A stretch of DNA of 64,000 nt, taken from Nipponacmea schrenckii. Taxonomy: Eukaryota; Mollusca; Gastropoda; Lottiidae. Positions within the stretch are counted from its first letter, which is position 1, and each line of letters opens with the position of its first letter. Where the stretch lies: contig JAUJPP010000007.1 in NCBI GenBank assembly GCA_030562195.1, positions 27,711,769-27,775,768 of the forward strand. Reading direction: 5' to 3'. Made by a program: the position numbers and the translations under genes. Shown here piece by piece: positions 1-13,700 of this stretch. The notes below the pieces were generated by a model, which saw nothing but the letters and a program-made list of their open reading frames with translations, was not told where the DNA came from and ran no database searches.

Positions 1-124
1 TTTTTCCTATACCTCGAAATTAGAAAATGTTTTATTTTGGTAACTATGCAATTTCCTGACCAAATCAGGTGCTTCACAGACTATGTTTCATATCATTTAT
101 ATATTCCAATTCTTCTGATTTTAG

Positions 125-3100
125 GAAAGTGCTTTAAATGCTGCACCAACAATTACCACATATAAAGCTGTAAATAAACAGAATCAAGACAATCAAAAAT
201 CAGCTCCTAAACGTGCCAATACTATAGCTACAGATACTTTTACTCATAATAACAACACAACTACTGAACTTGCTTCTATTCGCAATATTAAACGACTTAG
301 TACCAATGAAGATTTTGTCTCAATAAGGTATGTGATATTTTTCAGCTTGTATTACTTTTTGGTTTCAGGAACGTTTTTATAACACAGTTTTTATAACAGA
401 GTAAATGCTGTTAATGTGATTGTCAGGTTTATAGAATTATGGTATTTAGTATGAAAGGAAAGTTTTATGATTTTACAAATCAATACAGGCAGAAGGAAAT
501 ATTGCAAAGTCAGTACTCAATGACTTTTGGGGAATTTTCCCAGCAACGTTCTGTTTGGAACATTCAGAGTCAATTCAAAATAATTGCTTTGAGTGCATTT
601 AGCCTAGTTTTATAAATATTATATTCTGCAATATTATTGTTTTAAGGATAATTCTGCTATGCCACTGGAAATGTATCTCTTAATACTAATAGAATGAATT
701 GATACTATGTATATATGTATTCTACAATCTTTTGGAATTCTCAAAGACTTTTCTTAAATAACATTTGCTCTTGTCAGTATATAGAACAGCATCTCATGCC
801 TGGCAATATATTGCTTATGCAACAAAATTTTTGTCAGATTGTCTGTAGCAACTGTTTATTCAGTATTCTGCTATTGTCAATAAGTTAGTATTATTGAATT
901 GCTTATCTTTTCTCTTATTTCCAATCTGTTTTAAACTAACATTGTTTTATAGGTTGTTTTGTCAGAAATATTTCAAAATGCCTGATTTGATAGAATCAAA
1001 TAATGAGATTTTAGAAATTATTCAGTTCTGATAATCATCATCTTCACAATTTCAAACTACATGTATAACAAACTTCATCTTATACCTTGACAAAAACTCA
1101 AAGGCTTTTTGTGGAGAGCTATGATTGACTGTATTCTCATGTATACAATGCAATCAAATTGCTGCATTCTCTGTTACAAGTATAGTGGTTATTGCAGTCA
1201 AGGTATGAGACAAAGCTTGTAATAGCTTGACATTGTGAATAATTGTAACAACTGATTGTTTCTGACAAAATGACCATTTGACATTCTTATTTTCTGTCTA
1301 CTCTATTCTGTATCTAGAGCTTCAGATAGTCAACGAATACAACAACAAAAACAACAACGACCCCAACAACAGCCTCCTAAAAACAAAGGAGAGCCTGTAA
1401 GGTTGTTACAGTTTTTACTCTTTTTTGGCAGTCTTGTTTCCTTAGCATGAAACTTCTTAGGGAGAATATACCTGAATTGTGTTGAGGATTTTATTCTGTC
1501 TCTTGTGACGTCTGGTTTTGGGAAGTTAATTTAATACTTTTGATATTTCTCAAATTTTTGCTTTCTTTGCAGCTTTTCAAATCAGACATTGGTTTTTGTG
1601 CTTTAATGCCCACTGTCAATTTAGCCCACAGTTTGAATATGATTTAAAGTTATATTTGAATTAAGAAATTCAGTTATGATCTCCTATCATTTTGTAGTAT
1701 GTAATACTTTACCACAGTGGTATTGCTGCATGCCATTTAAATAGTTTATATATCAGTCTAAAACATGCCGTTGTTGCTCAGTTGTTGATATTTATAAAAG
1801 GTGTACTTCCCCAGTCATTAACCTATAAAAATGAGACCTGATATTTACTTCCATTCATTTTGATTAACTTCCTCCCTACCTTTATTGGCCATGTTTTTTT
1901 ATGGAATTTGTTGATTATATTTGGTGTGTGTAATCCAGTAAAATGGATATAATCATCCACTTTCACTTTAAAATCTGTTTATAATATAACTTCCTAAATG
2001 TTAGTAACTCAAACAATGTAATGTAATTGCCAGTCTAAACAATCAGTCAATAATCACTGATATAACTATTAATTTCTTGTGGCATTAACTGATCTAGTTG
2101 TAGAATTGTGGAAGATGTGTGTATATGTGTTTAGATTCTACAGAACTGCTAACAAGATATTGATATATCATTATAAAAATTGTCTTTTTAACAACCATAG
2201 ATATATGATCAGTTATATATTATTATTTAATTTATCGTTGAATTAACCAATGTACATGTATTTATAAAATTGTAGAAGACGTGTGTGTTTCATATAGATC
2301 CTTGAGTACTGCTAACAAACTTTTCCTTTCAGATAATTAAAGTGTGTTTTGTTTGTAGAGATCATATTATTCATGTAACATGTTAACCTATTATTAACCC
2401 CCATTGTAGACGTAGACCTGTTAGACGTAACCATGATGTTATAGTGTCTGAATCAGACGATGACCTACCAGACACATTAAATGATCAAGATATTACTGAA
2501 TGGCAAACAGAGACACTCAGGTTTGATACTAAACTTGTGCTGTGGGCATGGTGTGCTCTTCATATTTTTATGGACCAAATTGTCTGTGACCTTATAATTA
2601 AATAGAGAGATTTTTTATGTTTACATTACAAGGTTTATAATGGGAAACACTCAAGTATAACAATATATAAAGCCAATTGGTTCAATCATCATATGTTTTG
2701 AATACCAATACAATGATTTTTCTAAAACCTTATTGAGAAACTTTGGCTGTGATATTTATTCTCTTTCATTGTAATATCTACAGTCTTGCTATAGACATAT
2801 CCATCCCACTCCTACCCTCCTATCATTTTCTGTACATCATTTAACCATTAAACTATCATTTTAAATCAGAATTTTAACCCAGGGGTTAATATTTGTAGTG
2901 ATGATGATCCAGATGATCTAGATTTAGAATATTACTCTCCTGTATATGGTCAAACATCTAACTATTACTGTGAACCAACTGAAACACCTGATAACCCTTT
3001 AAGGTTTGATCACAGCATGGTCTCAAGTGTTCTGTGATGTACTTTTGATAGATATTTGATAAATAGAAATCAAACTTTCTTTGAATATGGATATAGAAAT

Positions 3101-6100
3101 ATCAAATTCTTGGAACAATCCAGGCGGAAGTACACTTGATACATGATGTCCTATATCCATATGTAACTGCAGTTCATGTTAAATTTTTTCTCTTTCTTCC
3201 AGCTTTTTTTTTCTGTTGTTTAGTTTATTTCTTTTTTCTGTCTTTCTCTCTTTGCAGGGTGTTTCTGCTTATTGTTTCAATCACGATTTTGCAAAAGCAC
3301 AAAACCTTTTGTTTTAGCACTGTTTTAATTACTTGATTCATTAGAACAATTTCTTTATGTTTTGATTTACCTCAAGATAAAACTTGATAGTGTTATGATC
3401 CAATGAAGAAAAAAAAATGCCTTTTAAGCAAACTATAGCCTTGCTTGATCTAAACTCACCTTGAAGAAGGGTAAAAAATAGCTTACCTACCCTAAGCAAG
3501 AACAATAGTAACAAAAGACCAGTTTTATAGTACCCAATTCCTTTTACCTTCAGCTTTCATTAGGGTAGGATAGAGGTATTTCTAGATAGGCCTGTTGAGG
3601 ACAGTACCATAGTACCAACAATACCAATATAATCTAGTTTCCAATCCTTTCCCCTTCAGATCCTATGAACACCAACATCCTGAACAACCTCCCATCCTCC
3701 AGACCCAGTCCGAACCAGAAGATTCTAGATCATCTTTCATGCAAATTAAAGAGACAGTCAAAAGGTCTTTCTTTTATTTCTAGATATTTAGGCAGGGATT
3801 GTTGAAGTAGTATTTTTTCCCGTCTGAGCCTTCACCTTTATATTTCCATGAGTTCACATGGCAATGACAGAATAGTAGTGTTGTTTAGTTAGATTTTCCC
3901 ACATGTACCACAAAACTTAAGTAAAAGTAGAATCACAAAGAGAGACATTCAGGGTCATTCATTAAAAAAATATGAAGAACTTTTTACCATACTCTTTGAT
4001 ATAGGATGTTGAACTTTCTATGCCGCTAATTTTTTGAGAGGTTCCTGAAAGTGTGTATATATCTATTAAAGAGATAAGGTAGTGAAGCATGATAGTGACT
4101 TCTGCTAGTTTACTGAGAATGGTCAACACAATTTGAATTATTACAGGAGTCTTGAAGTGAAACCAACTGAGCCTGCTCCAACCACTGTTTACGAAAAGGA
4201 ACGAGAGAGAATAAGGTCTGGATGATTGTGTCTTGTTTGTTTGTTTACATTGATGCATGAAATCATCATCTTGTTGGTTTCAAATCATCATTTTATCATC
4301 TTTTTTACTAAAAAAAATTTGAAGTTGTCACAATTGTTGAATATTGTTTATATTTCATTGTTATTTTGCATTTTGAGAAGTGTGTTCGTTAAACAGTGTT
4401 TTGTTTCCAGAAGTTGTGATATCATGTTGACTTCATCACAGTGATATGTTATTTCATCGTCACAGATCATAGCTCTTTTTCTGTAAACTTGATTCCAATT
4501 TTCGTCTTCAACTCTGCGTTTGCAGATTCCACATACTTTATTACCTTATGTTCCTAACTAATCTGAAAGCAGCACTGAGGGGTAGCGATCATTTTGATAA
4601 TGAAATGCAATATTATGGTATACTACTAATTGATTTTATTGTTCACAATGTTTCAACAATTTACATTGTAAACATCAGGTTAAATGATGATGGTGTAAAT
4701 TGTTGAAGCCTTGCGTGCAAAAATAAAACAAAATGGTGTAACATAATATTGTTTTCTGTTATGCAATTTTCTTCAAACATTTTTTAAGTAGTTATGAATA
4801 TATAAACAAATGAATTTTTCCCAAAGATATCGACGTCCGATTGGTAAATCATCATCCTATGAGGGTATTAATGTAAGAAAAAGTCTGTTTGAAAATGAAA
4901 AAGACATTTTGGATTGGCAGGAAGAAACTCTCAACAGGTTAGGATGGGTTGATTTTATTCAGTTAGATTTAAAACTAAGGCAGCAACCTGACAAGAATTA
5001 ACCAAACCTGGAATCATATATAAAGGATAAACATCACATATATAGCATGAACATTATCATCAACAGTCTCTTACTGTCCATTTTGGGGAAATTTCCCTTT
5101 ATTTAGGAGTAGTATTTTATATGTAGCTAAGAACAGTACACTTTCACTTTATACAGCAACACCTATTGATCTATAGCACTGCAGTGCTGTATCATCCAAC
5201 CAGAATGCTGTCTCATATGAATTCAAAGCAAAAAGACACATATTTTATGGTAGAAGTAGAACTTAAAGTTTTTGAAGTTTAAGCAATGTTCAGAACTACT
5301 CTATTTTATAATTGATTCTCTGGATTTGACATGTTCTATGATATCTATATTTAGACCGAAAGTGAAGGGATTACCACCAGTTAGTAATAATATTAAGAAA
5401 ACAATACCTAGTTCACCTATTTTAGAACGATCATTAGCCAGGTTCGAACCATCTTATCATATGAGACTAGGTCATAGGCATCTGCACACAATATTTCGGA
5501 AAGGTGTAGAGAATATCTGCCAAATATGAAATTGATGTTTTAGTGGGTTTGAAATTACACTATTGTCTCCCCATTTTGGAAAGAAAAAAGCAGATTTGTG
5601 TTTTGGGGTAAAAAAAGGAAATATTTTCTTGTCTTAAGTGTTTGAATGAACATATTCACTTGTCTTAAGGGTCTGAAACAAAAAACCTATTTTCCCTCAA
5701 GGGAAAAAAAAAACCTATTCTCTTGTCTGAGGGGTAAAAAAAACAACAAAAACATATTCACTTGTCTTTACTAGGGTCTGAAAAAAAAACCTATTCACTT
5801 GTCTTTAGGGTCTGAAAAAAACCTATTCTCTTGTTTTTAGGGTCTAAGAAATATTATCTTATCATTAGATAATATATGCCTATGGACTATGTCTCATGTC
5901 TTTTCATTAGTCTAGCTGTTTGATTTGGTTGCATGGTGTGAAGCATTAGATATTGTGTGTGGTTTCTACATCCATCCTTCATTCATTCCAGAATGTCATC
6001 ACTAAAGAATGGTCGAGTTTCCGTTACCATAGTAAATTGTACTGAGTCAATCCTAAACTTCTTATCATATTACCCATTCTTGGTGTTCTTTTACCACTAA

Positions 6101-7731
6101 GATTAAGATATTTTAACATGTAGCACTCTTCACCATCTTCAAACCATATAACTTGTTTCCCATAAGTTGTTTCATTTGACACTTCAATCAGTAATAGTAC
6201 ATTTAGTTTCTAAGATGTAAATCGTACAGTTTGAAATATTGTTTTAGATGATTCTCAAATTTTAAACACGAACATATTATGCTCTAACTTGTTTATCTGT
6301 AGCAATAATGATATTGTTAAACAAAAAAATGTGTATTTTGCGTTCATCATATATATAATGTGTGTGAATATTAACTTTGATAAACATTATTTAAAGTAGC
6401 AGCTTAGTTTATATATTTATGTGAACTATACAATAATAATGTGTATTAACACTGTTTTAACTATAATATTATTATGTAATATTATATAATCGCATGATAA
6501 AGTTTCGTACAACGTGAATTTTGACGATCAGTTCTTCCATCTGGTAGATCCTTAAAGAAACAAGCACAGCAACGACGCAAAGGTGATGCTGAAAACTACA
6601 ATCCAGAAGAAGAACTCAACCCATCTTTTAACCAAGCTAAAAGGTTTCTTACATATTATCTTATAATATTTTAATATCTTCTAATATTGTATATCTAATA
6701 TTACATATGTTTATCTGTGTAATATCAAATTTTCAATTGTCTAACTACTTTTTTAACAGAGCTATTTTTTGTTAATTGGTCAGTACATTATGTATATGTT
6801 TTATCACTTCAGAAAGCAACATGCATTAGTGAAAACATTTACTAAAGCTTTTAATTAATTTGAATTTCTTGATATCATAAATAGTGAATATGAATTAGTT
6901 GAGCAATATGATTGTATAACCAATTCATCACATTCTCTTTGACTTTAGGAATTCTTTTATATAGTAAGGTCGTGAAATTTTTTCAGTGAAAGTTTGCTTA
7001 AGACAATTGAGGTTTTGATATCAAGATGTATCACAACTAACTTCTATTATTGTTATACATATAAAATTTTGAAAATACAATCAATGAACGTAACCTAGAA
7101 TTCTGTTGAAGGCTGACTGACAAAGAACTTCATGTTTTCAGATATGTACAGAAACATGCTAGTAGTGAAACAACCAGACCTAAAAGTATGGTAGATATGG
7201 ACACAAGTAAACTAGAAGAAGAGTTGGCTGCTTTCCAACAAGCCAGGTACTAAAGTGATTAGTTAATCCATAACTTGCTAAGACAGAATAAGGTCCTGAT
7301 GTGAGGAGGATACATGGTAGAACAAACCACTCTTACAAAAAAAGAATTTGTATTATACATACCAATTTCTTTGACTTAATTCATGTCATTAAGCCACAAA
7401 TGTTCAAAATAATTGTTTTGATGGTTGATTCTAATCACCACATTGGGATTGGCAAAATCATAAATCCTCAGAATTTGAAAGAATAAAATATCTTGAGAAG
7501 GATACCATTGTTTCAAAGAAACGCTTCTGCCAATAATCATTCTGTGTCCACTTGTCAAGTTTACTGTCCAAGTCATCCATATCCTTTAGGATAAAGATTA
7601 TCCCTACAGTATTGTTATTCGGTATATTTCAGTGTGCCAAAACATCCACAAACACAACCAGCGTTACAAAGGCAAAGAAGTCTAGAGAAGGATTATTCCA
7701 GTGAACCTATGACCTATTCTCAACAAAAAAG
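125..7731 (+). CDS. Unknown gene, exons 1-11
   Basis: Exons read at 125-327, 1318-1401, 2410-2520, 2899-3003, 3660-3764, 4147-4215, 4827-4937, 5355-5441, 6548-6643, 7142-7246 and 7633-7731. Exon 1 enters in phase 0 and leaves in phase 2; exons 2-11 are all symmetric phase 2. Exon 2 is a Gln-rich stretch (IQQQKQQRPQQQ). Exon 3 carries an acidic run (SESDDDLPDT) followed by DITEWQTETLR, and exon 7 carries the related DILDWQEETLNR. Exon 4 is acidic and Tyr-rich. Exon 9 ends FNQAKR, a tail seen again in exon 16. Exon 7 has a weaker acceptor (TTTTTCCCAAAG) than the rest, but phase and motif support it. Introns between them run from 120 bp to 1.1 kb and show no other conserved coding sequence. Confidence 0.8.
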
Positions 7732-10700
7732 GTAATTTGATTTTATTGTAGAGTGTGCTTGGGATAAGCTTAAACCTCTTTGTTGCTCAAATGTACCAAG
7801 TTTCACAATGAACCCTTGATAAAATATATCCATGTATTTGTTTCATTGCAGATTTGAGAAGCCATCTATATCAGTTTACCAGAAAACCAGTATAAGCCAA
7901 GAACCTCCCCAGGAGAAACCTTCTTTGTCAGTCTACCAACAATCCAGTAGACACCAAGAGCCAGTCTACCAACAAAACAGTAGACACCAAGAACCTCACC
8001 AAGAGAAACCTTCTGTGTCAGTCTACCAACAATCCAGTAGACACCAAGAGCCAGTCTACCAACAAACCAGTAGACACCAAGAACCTCACCAAGAGAAACC
8101 TTCTGTGTCAGTCTACCAACAATCCAGTAGACACCAAGAGCCAGTCTACCAACAAACCAGTAGACACCAAGAACCTCACCAAGAGAAACCTTCTGTGTCA
8201 GTCTACCAACAATCCAGTAGACACCAAGAGCCAGTCTACCAACAACCAAGTAGACAGCAAGAACCTCACCAGGAGTCTACTGTCTCACCATTTCCTATTA
8301 CTAGAAGGTGGGTGTTGTTTTTCATTCAATTTAATATCGTTTAATAAGTTATATTATTTAGTAACAAAATGGTAATAAAAGCTGACCTACATGTATTGTA
8401 AGCAATAATATCATCAGCAACGCACAGATGTTCATTTTCCATTCAAAAATGTTTGTCAAATACCAAAAAAAACAGTATGGCAACTATAGTCTTTATATAA
8501 TTTATAGTCCATATCTATATTGATTGAAACATGTTATTGTGTATTACAGAAGTTACGAACCTCCACCATCACCTGAGGAAATCAGAAGAAGACCACCTAA
8601 AGCTGGTAGTTCTTCTCCATTTTCCCAACGAAGAGAATTCAGGTATTACTGGTTTCTTATTTAACTTGTTCTATCAGTGAATGAAATACTAGCTTTTGGA
8701 TTCGGTTTTTAGAATACAATGGTTTCTTATGCCTCTAAAGGTGACCTCATGCTCCAATGATTACTATTTTCCTTTGGTTGCGAAGAATGAAAGTGGTCAT
8801 GAGAACTCAGAGCTGAATTGGAAACTTAGGACTTTTGCAGGGATCTCTTCTGGTAAGGTGTTTTAGCCAAACACTTTTGAATTGAAAGATGATTGTATAT
8901 TAATTATTGTTTTATATTTCAAGTCAGATTTCCCTTCTATTCTGAAGTTCTGATCAAGCCTGATTTTAAATATTTCTGTCCTGAACCTTTCAATTTTTAT
9001 TTACAGACCAACGGAAATACCATCACCGATTGATGAACATAGTGATATCAAGAAATTTACCCATAATAGACCAAGTTATCCTAAGTTAAAACAAGAAACA
9101 ATAGTCACTGCTAAGTAAGTTCAGATATTATAAGTAAGTTCAGATATTATTAGTAAGTTTAGATACAATTAATAATTCAGATATTATTAGTAAGTTCAGA
9201 TATTAATATTAGTAAGTTCAGATATTAATATTAGTAAGTTCAGACATTAAGGGGGTTGACAACCCTAAACCTATGTACAAAAAATGGACGATTTCAACCA
9301 CTTCTTTTCCACCTATCTGAAATATTTAAATATCAATGGAAAGAGGGGACTTTCGGCTATCCAAAAATATAAAATTTATTTCTTTATGACTTTCAACTTT
9401 AAAAATATTAAAGCGAAAAATTTTGTTGATTATTTAAAAATTGCATATTTTTTAACCCCAGGCCCTTTTTAAAGTTAAACAAGGTTTAAATTTTGAAAGA
9501 ATCTACATTACTCACAAAATTACGTTGGTTTTTGGGAAATTTTCATTTTTCTTCCCAATATTATAGAAATCAAAATTTTGGGGTGCATTTAGAAAATGTT
9601 GAAATTTTTAAAATTGTTATTCATTTTCAATAAAAAAAGCCAACCAAAGTTTTGATCATCGAATAGCTGGGAAACCAGGAGGAAAATGGAAATTTTGCCA
9701 AATTTTTGCTAAAAATGGCATTTCAGTTATTGCAACATTTTAACAAACACCATTAAACCCTTGTTCCATTTAAGACCATCTTATTAAAAGATAGTTTTAA
9801 CCTGTAAAATTTTTTTCAGTACCTTTTAAAGGGAAAGAAAAATGCCAGATTTTCCAAGAAGGGTCTAAAAAAAGGAATTGCTCCATGTTCAAAACAACCA
9901 CCAATTTTATATATGTTTTTCTTTGTTTACGTAACACAAAGATTTTTGGGCATACGGGGACTTCCTGAAAAATTTTCCCTCTGATACAAAAAAACTTTTT
10001 AAAATTTTTTAGTGCCGGGAAAATTAACAAAAGACGACAAACAAAAGAATATTTAAATTTTGACAGATATACCCGGGGTTGTAAATCCAACAAATGTCAA
10101 CCGACGTAATTTGAACGTCTACATAGAGGAATACCCCGTTTTGTTCTATAAATAGATTATCTTCACGGACGGATATCAGACGAACTACTGAAGCGATTGA
10201 GCTAAAATTTTTACTAAATGAGTTTCTTTTAATGCCAAATAGAATGGATATAAACTTAATACGTTTCTTGATTGAAATACACTTCGAACGATAAGGTTGT
10301 CAACCCCCTTAATATTAGTAAGTTCAGATATTATTATGAGTAAGTTCAGATATTATTATTAGTAAGTTGGGTTATTAATATTAGTAAGTTCTGATATTAT
10401 TATTAGTAGTTTCAGATATTATTATTATTAGTAAGTTCAGATAGTATTATTAGTAAGCTCATATAGTATTATTAGTAAGTTTAGATAGTATTATTAGTAA
10501 GTTCAGATATTATTAGCAAGTTCAGATATCAATATAATAGAGGCATTGAATTGAGTCCTGATAATTTATTGTTGGTGAGGTGTGGCTTACACAACTTAAA
10601 ATCATTAAAGCGAAGAATTTATGTTGATTATTTAATTGTAATATTCTTTCAGACCCTTTGTGCCTTTTGATGTTCAACCACCACCTGGTGAAAAAAGAAG

Positions 10701-13700
10701 AGAACCAACTTACTCACAACCTCATAGGTGAGTTCATGCAGCTTAACTTCATTCCATTTCTTCCCACTTCATTATAGTAACCATGAATTACATGTCTTGA
10801 GAATTTAGTATTATATAGTGTGTTGTAAAGGTTTTAGTTTGTAACATTTTGTATTGTTACCTTTATGTTTCAGAGTTAGTGAGAAAGCTAGTCAACCAAT
10901 GAGTATGTATCATCAGAATAGTCTGGACAGGGAGGAGGAAGATGAGATGTTGCCAAATTTCTCTCAAGCTAAAAGGTATGAAGCATTTCAGTAATTGCTA
11001 ACATCTCATTACTTAACAGACGCCGTTTAAACTTGTTGCCATCAGTTACCTTATCTTATTAAAAACAGAGAGAAAATTTTAACCTGTAAAATTGTTTTCA
11101 GAAATTTTGAAGGAAAAGAAGAATCGCCAGATTATAAACCAAGAGTCTCTAAACAAGGAAGTCTGTCTCCATTTGCTAAAAGAAGAGAAGTTCGGTGAGT
11201 GGATCATGTTTGATTCATTTCAGAATTTATCGTAACACAAATTGATTAGAGTTTGCATAGCTGGTACTGTCACATGAAATAGTATCTCCTTCTGTACTAT
11301 CAAACTAAATTCTGTACAACTTTTTTTAGTTCCAGTGAAATTCCAAGCAAAGAAAAAACAGAGTATATTTCACCATTTAGTAACAGAGCCTCATATCCTC
11401 AGGGTAATCAAGATAATATAACAGCAAGGTCGGTACAATTTTATAGTCATATCATGTACGTAAATTTGTACCCTTGTATAATTGTGAATATGTGCACCTT
11501 CTTACCTTTAGTAAATCTTGAAAAATCACATTTTTTTATCAATATTGATTTAATTGGATAAAGGGTATCCATTTGAGTCTCTGACAAATCACTTATATTT
11601 TTTATGTTAATTGATTTCAGACCTTTCGTACCCTTTGAGGAACAACAGACTTCTCAAGATTTTCGGCAGCCATCCAAGAGGTATGATTAATTGAAAAAAA
11701 ACATTTATTTGACTATCATGATGATACTTGGTAATATTTAAAATGGTATCAGATTGTCTTGAAGCTTTAAATGAAAACTCCAACTTTGTAGTCTTATTGA
11801 ATACTACGACATATTGAATGACCAAAATCAGTTGTAAAATCTAACGAAAAAATCTTCACAGTTGAATGAAATTATGACTATTTTCTAGAGCGTTTGACAA
11901 TCCACCACCAAGTCCTGATTCATTACGTGCCAGTTTTCCTTCTTTCTTTAATACACGGAAACCACAGCTCAGGTCAATATAGCTCTGATATATCATTGTG
12001 ACTAACAATTTCTCTATATATCACATAGTAAGGTCTTGAGGTACGATTGATATGATGCCATTGAGATATATTGGCAATAGATATGCCTTTTAAGAAGACC
12101 AGACTTTGTGTAATAGTAAGCTATTGATGTTGTAAATATGTATATATTGTTGCTCATTATTTATTATTTTTGTTTAATTCCCTATAAATCAATTAATATT
12201 ATAGTTATCCGACCCTTGAAGACCATTTGAAATGGCGCTCCTTAAATGTTAATACCATATATCTTATTGACTTTAGTCAAATAACATACTGTACAATTTA
12301 TAACTTTCATGAGCACAAAAGTTAGTGAATTTATCATTGGGTCATAAATTGATTTTCCTTTTTTTCAAACTAATCTAACAGTTCTGATCCTTAGTATTAT
12401 TAAGACTATTTTTGTTAATTCCCATTTAAATGAATTAACACTGTTCACTAAATTTAAATGTTTTTAACCATTTTATTGGAATTTTTTCAAATATTAATAG
12501 TTGATTTCACAGTATCATGGGTATATCGTGTATTTATTTAATATTTATTAATAATTAATCGTCATATAATATTGATATCATTAATGATATAATTATTATT
12601 ATTTGTAATTAATTCTATGTTGTATTTTGTATTTTGTTTTGTAGTCAACAAGTTAACACCCAGCCTACTACACCACAATATCTACATGATAACTACCAAG
12701 ACTCTTTTATGAAAAAAGATAAAATAAGGTTTACTTTCAACTGTCAACTCATAGACGTGATAACTGCATGGTGTGATATGATATATTATGAAAATAAATT
12801 ATTTTAAAAACTTCTTTTGTTTCATTTCAAATATCAAAATATTTTAAAAGTTGTTTTTGATTATTATTCAGAACTTTTGACTATCAGCCTGTGCAAAAAG
12901 TTGAACCATATAAACCGTTTTCGGACAACCGTCGCGGTTCAAGTGATAAACATGATATAAATTTAAGGTTTGATTTTATTTACATTCAGCATGCTTGTTA
13001 ACTAACCGAACATTGACCCCAGAAATTCAAATTCATGTTGCCAAGAAGTAATATATCTATAAAGAAATTAGGAAGATGAATATCATTTTTAGGATTTCAT
13101 TTTGAATACCCTTGTGTGTGTTTTGACTGAAGTCAAGTGTGAATATGAATTCTGGTAGTAGGAATTTTGAATGTCAAGAGTGTGTGAGACATAGCTTTAA
13201 TTATAAACAAATCATCTTTCATTTGAATGTTTGAATTTTTCTGCAGAACATCAGAAGATAAGTTAGATAAAGATAAATTTGTTAGTAAAGTTTCGTTTAG
13301 TATGAACACTAAAAGGTGTGGATTATTGTTAAACATTATCCCTCGAGTGTGAACACCAACCCCACATGTGTGAACTCTCTGCTTGGCTTTTTCTTTGTTT
13401 TGTTTCATCATCATTGTATGATCATCAAAGTTCTGTTATTTTAAAAGAAATATTTAGATTAATATAAAAAAAAGTTGTTTCTATAAAAAGCCTTAAAAAT
13501 TATTTTTTGTTTAGGCTATTTTAACTTTGAATTTTCCCAACCATACATACATAAATATCTCATCCTTCAGTCTTATATTACTCAATATATTTTCTGCACT
13601 AATTACTATTAAGATGACTATTGTTATATTAATTCAGAATACCATTACTCAATTTTATTACATTTACAATTACACTAAATATGTTACTATGATTATTACT

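Noticed and set aside
3136..3336. Phe-rich 66-codon ORF
   Set aside because: T-rich intronic sequence, with no splice sites in phase and no homology.
4508..4570. Possible exon after TTTGCAG at 4525
   Set aside because: The phase-2 frame is open for only a few hydrophobic codons unlike the protein, and there is no good donor.
7866..8249. 127-codon minus-strand ORF opposite exon 12
   Set aside because: Both strands stay open only because the repeat unit is 90 bp; the plus strand has splice sites and phase agreement.
9797..10093. 98-codon minus-strand ORF
   Set aside because: It lies in the degraded copy of plus-strand exons, antisense to them, with no homology.
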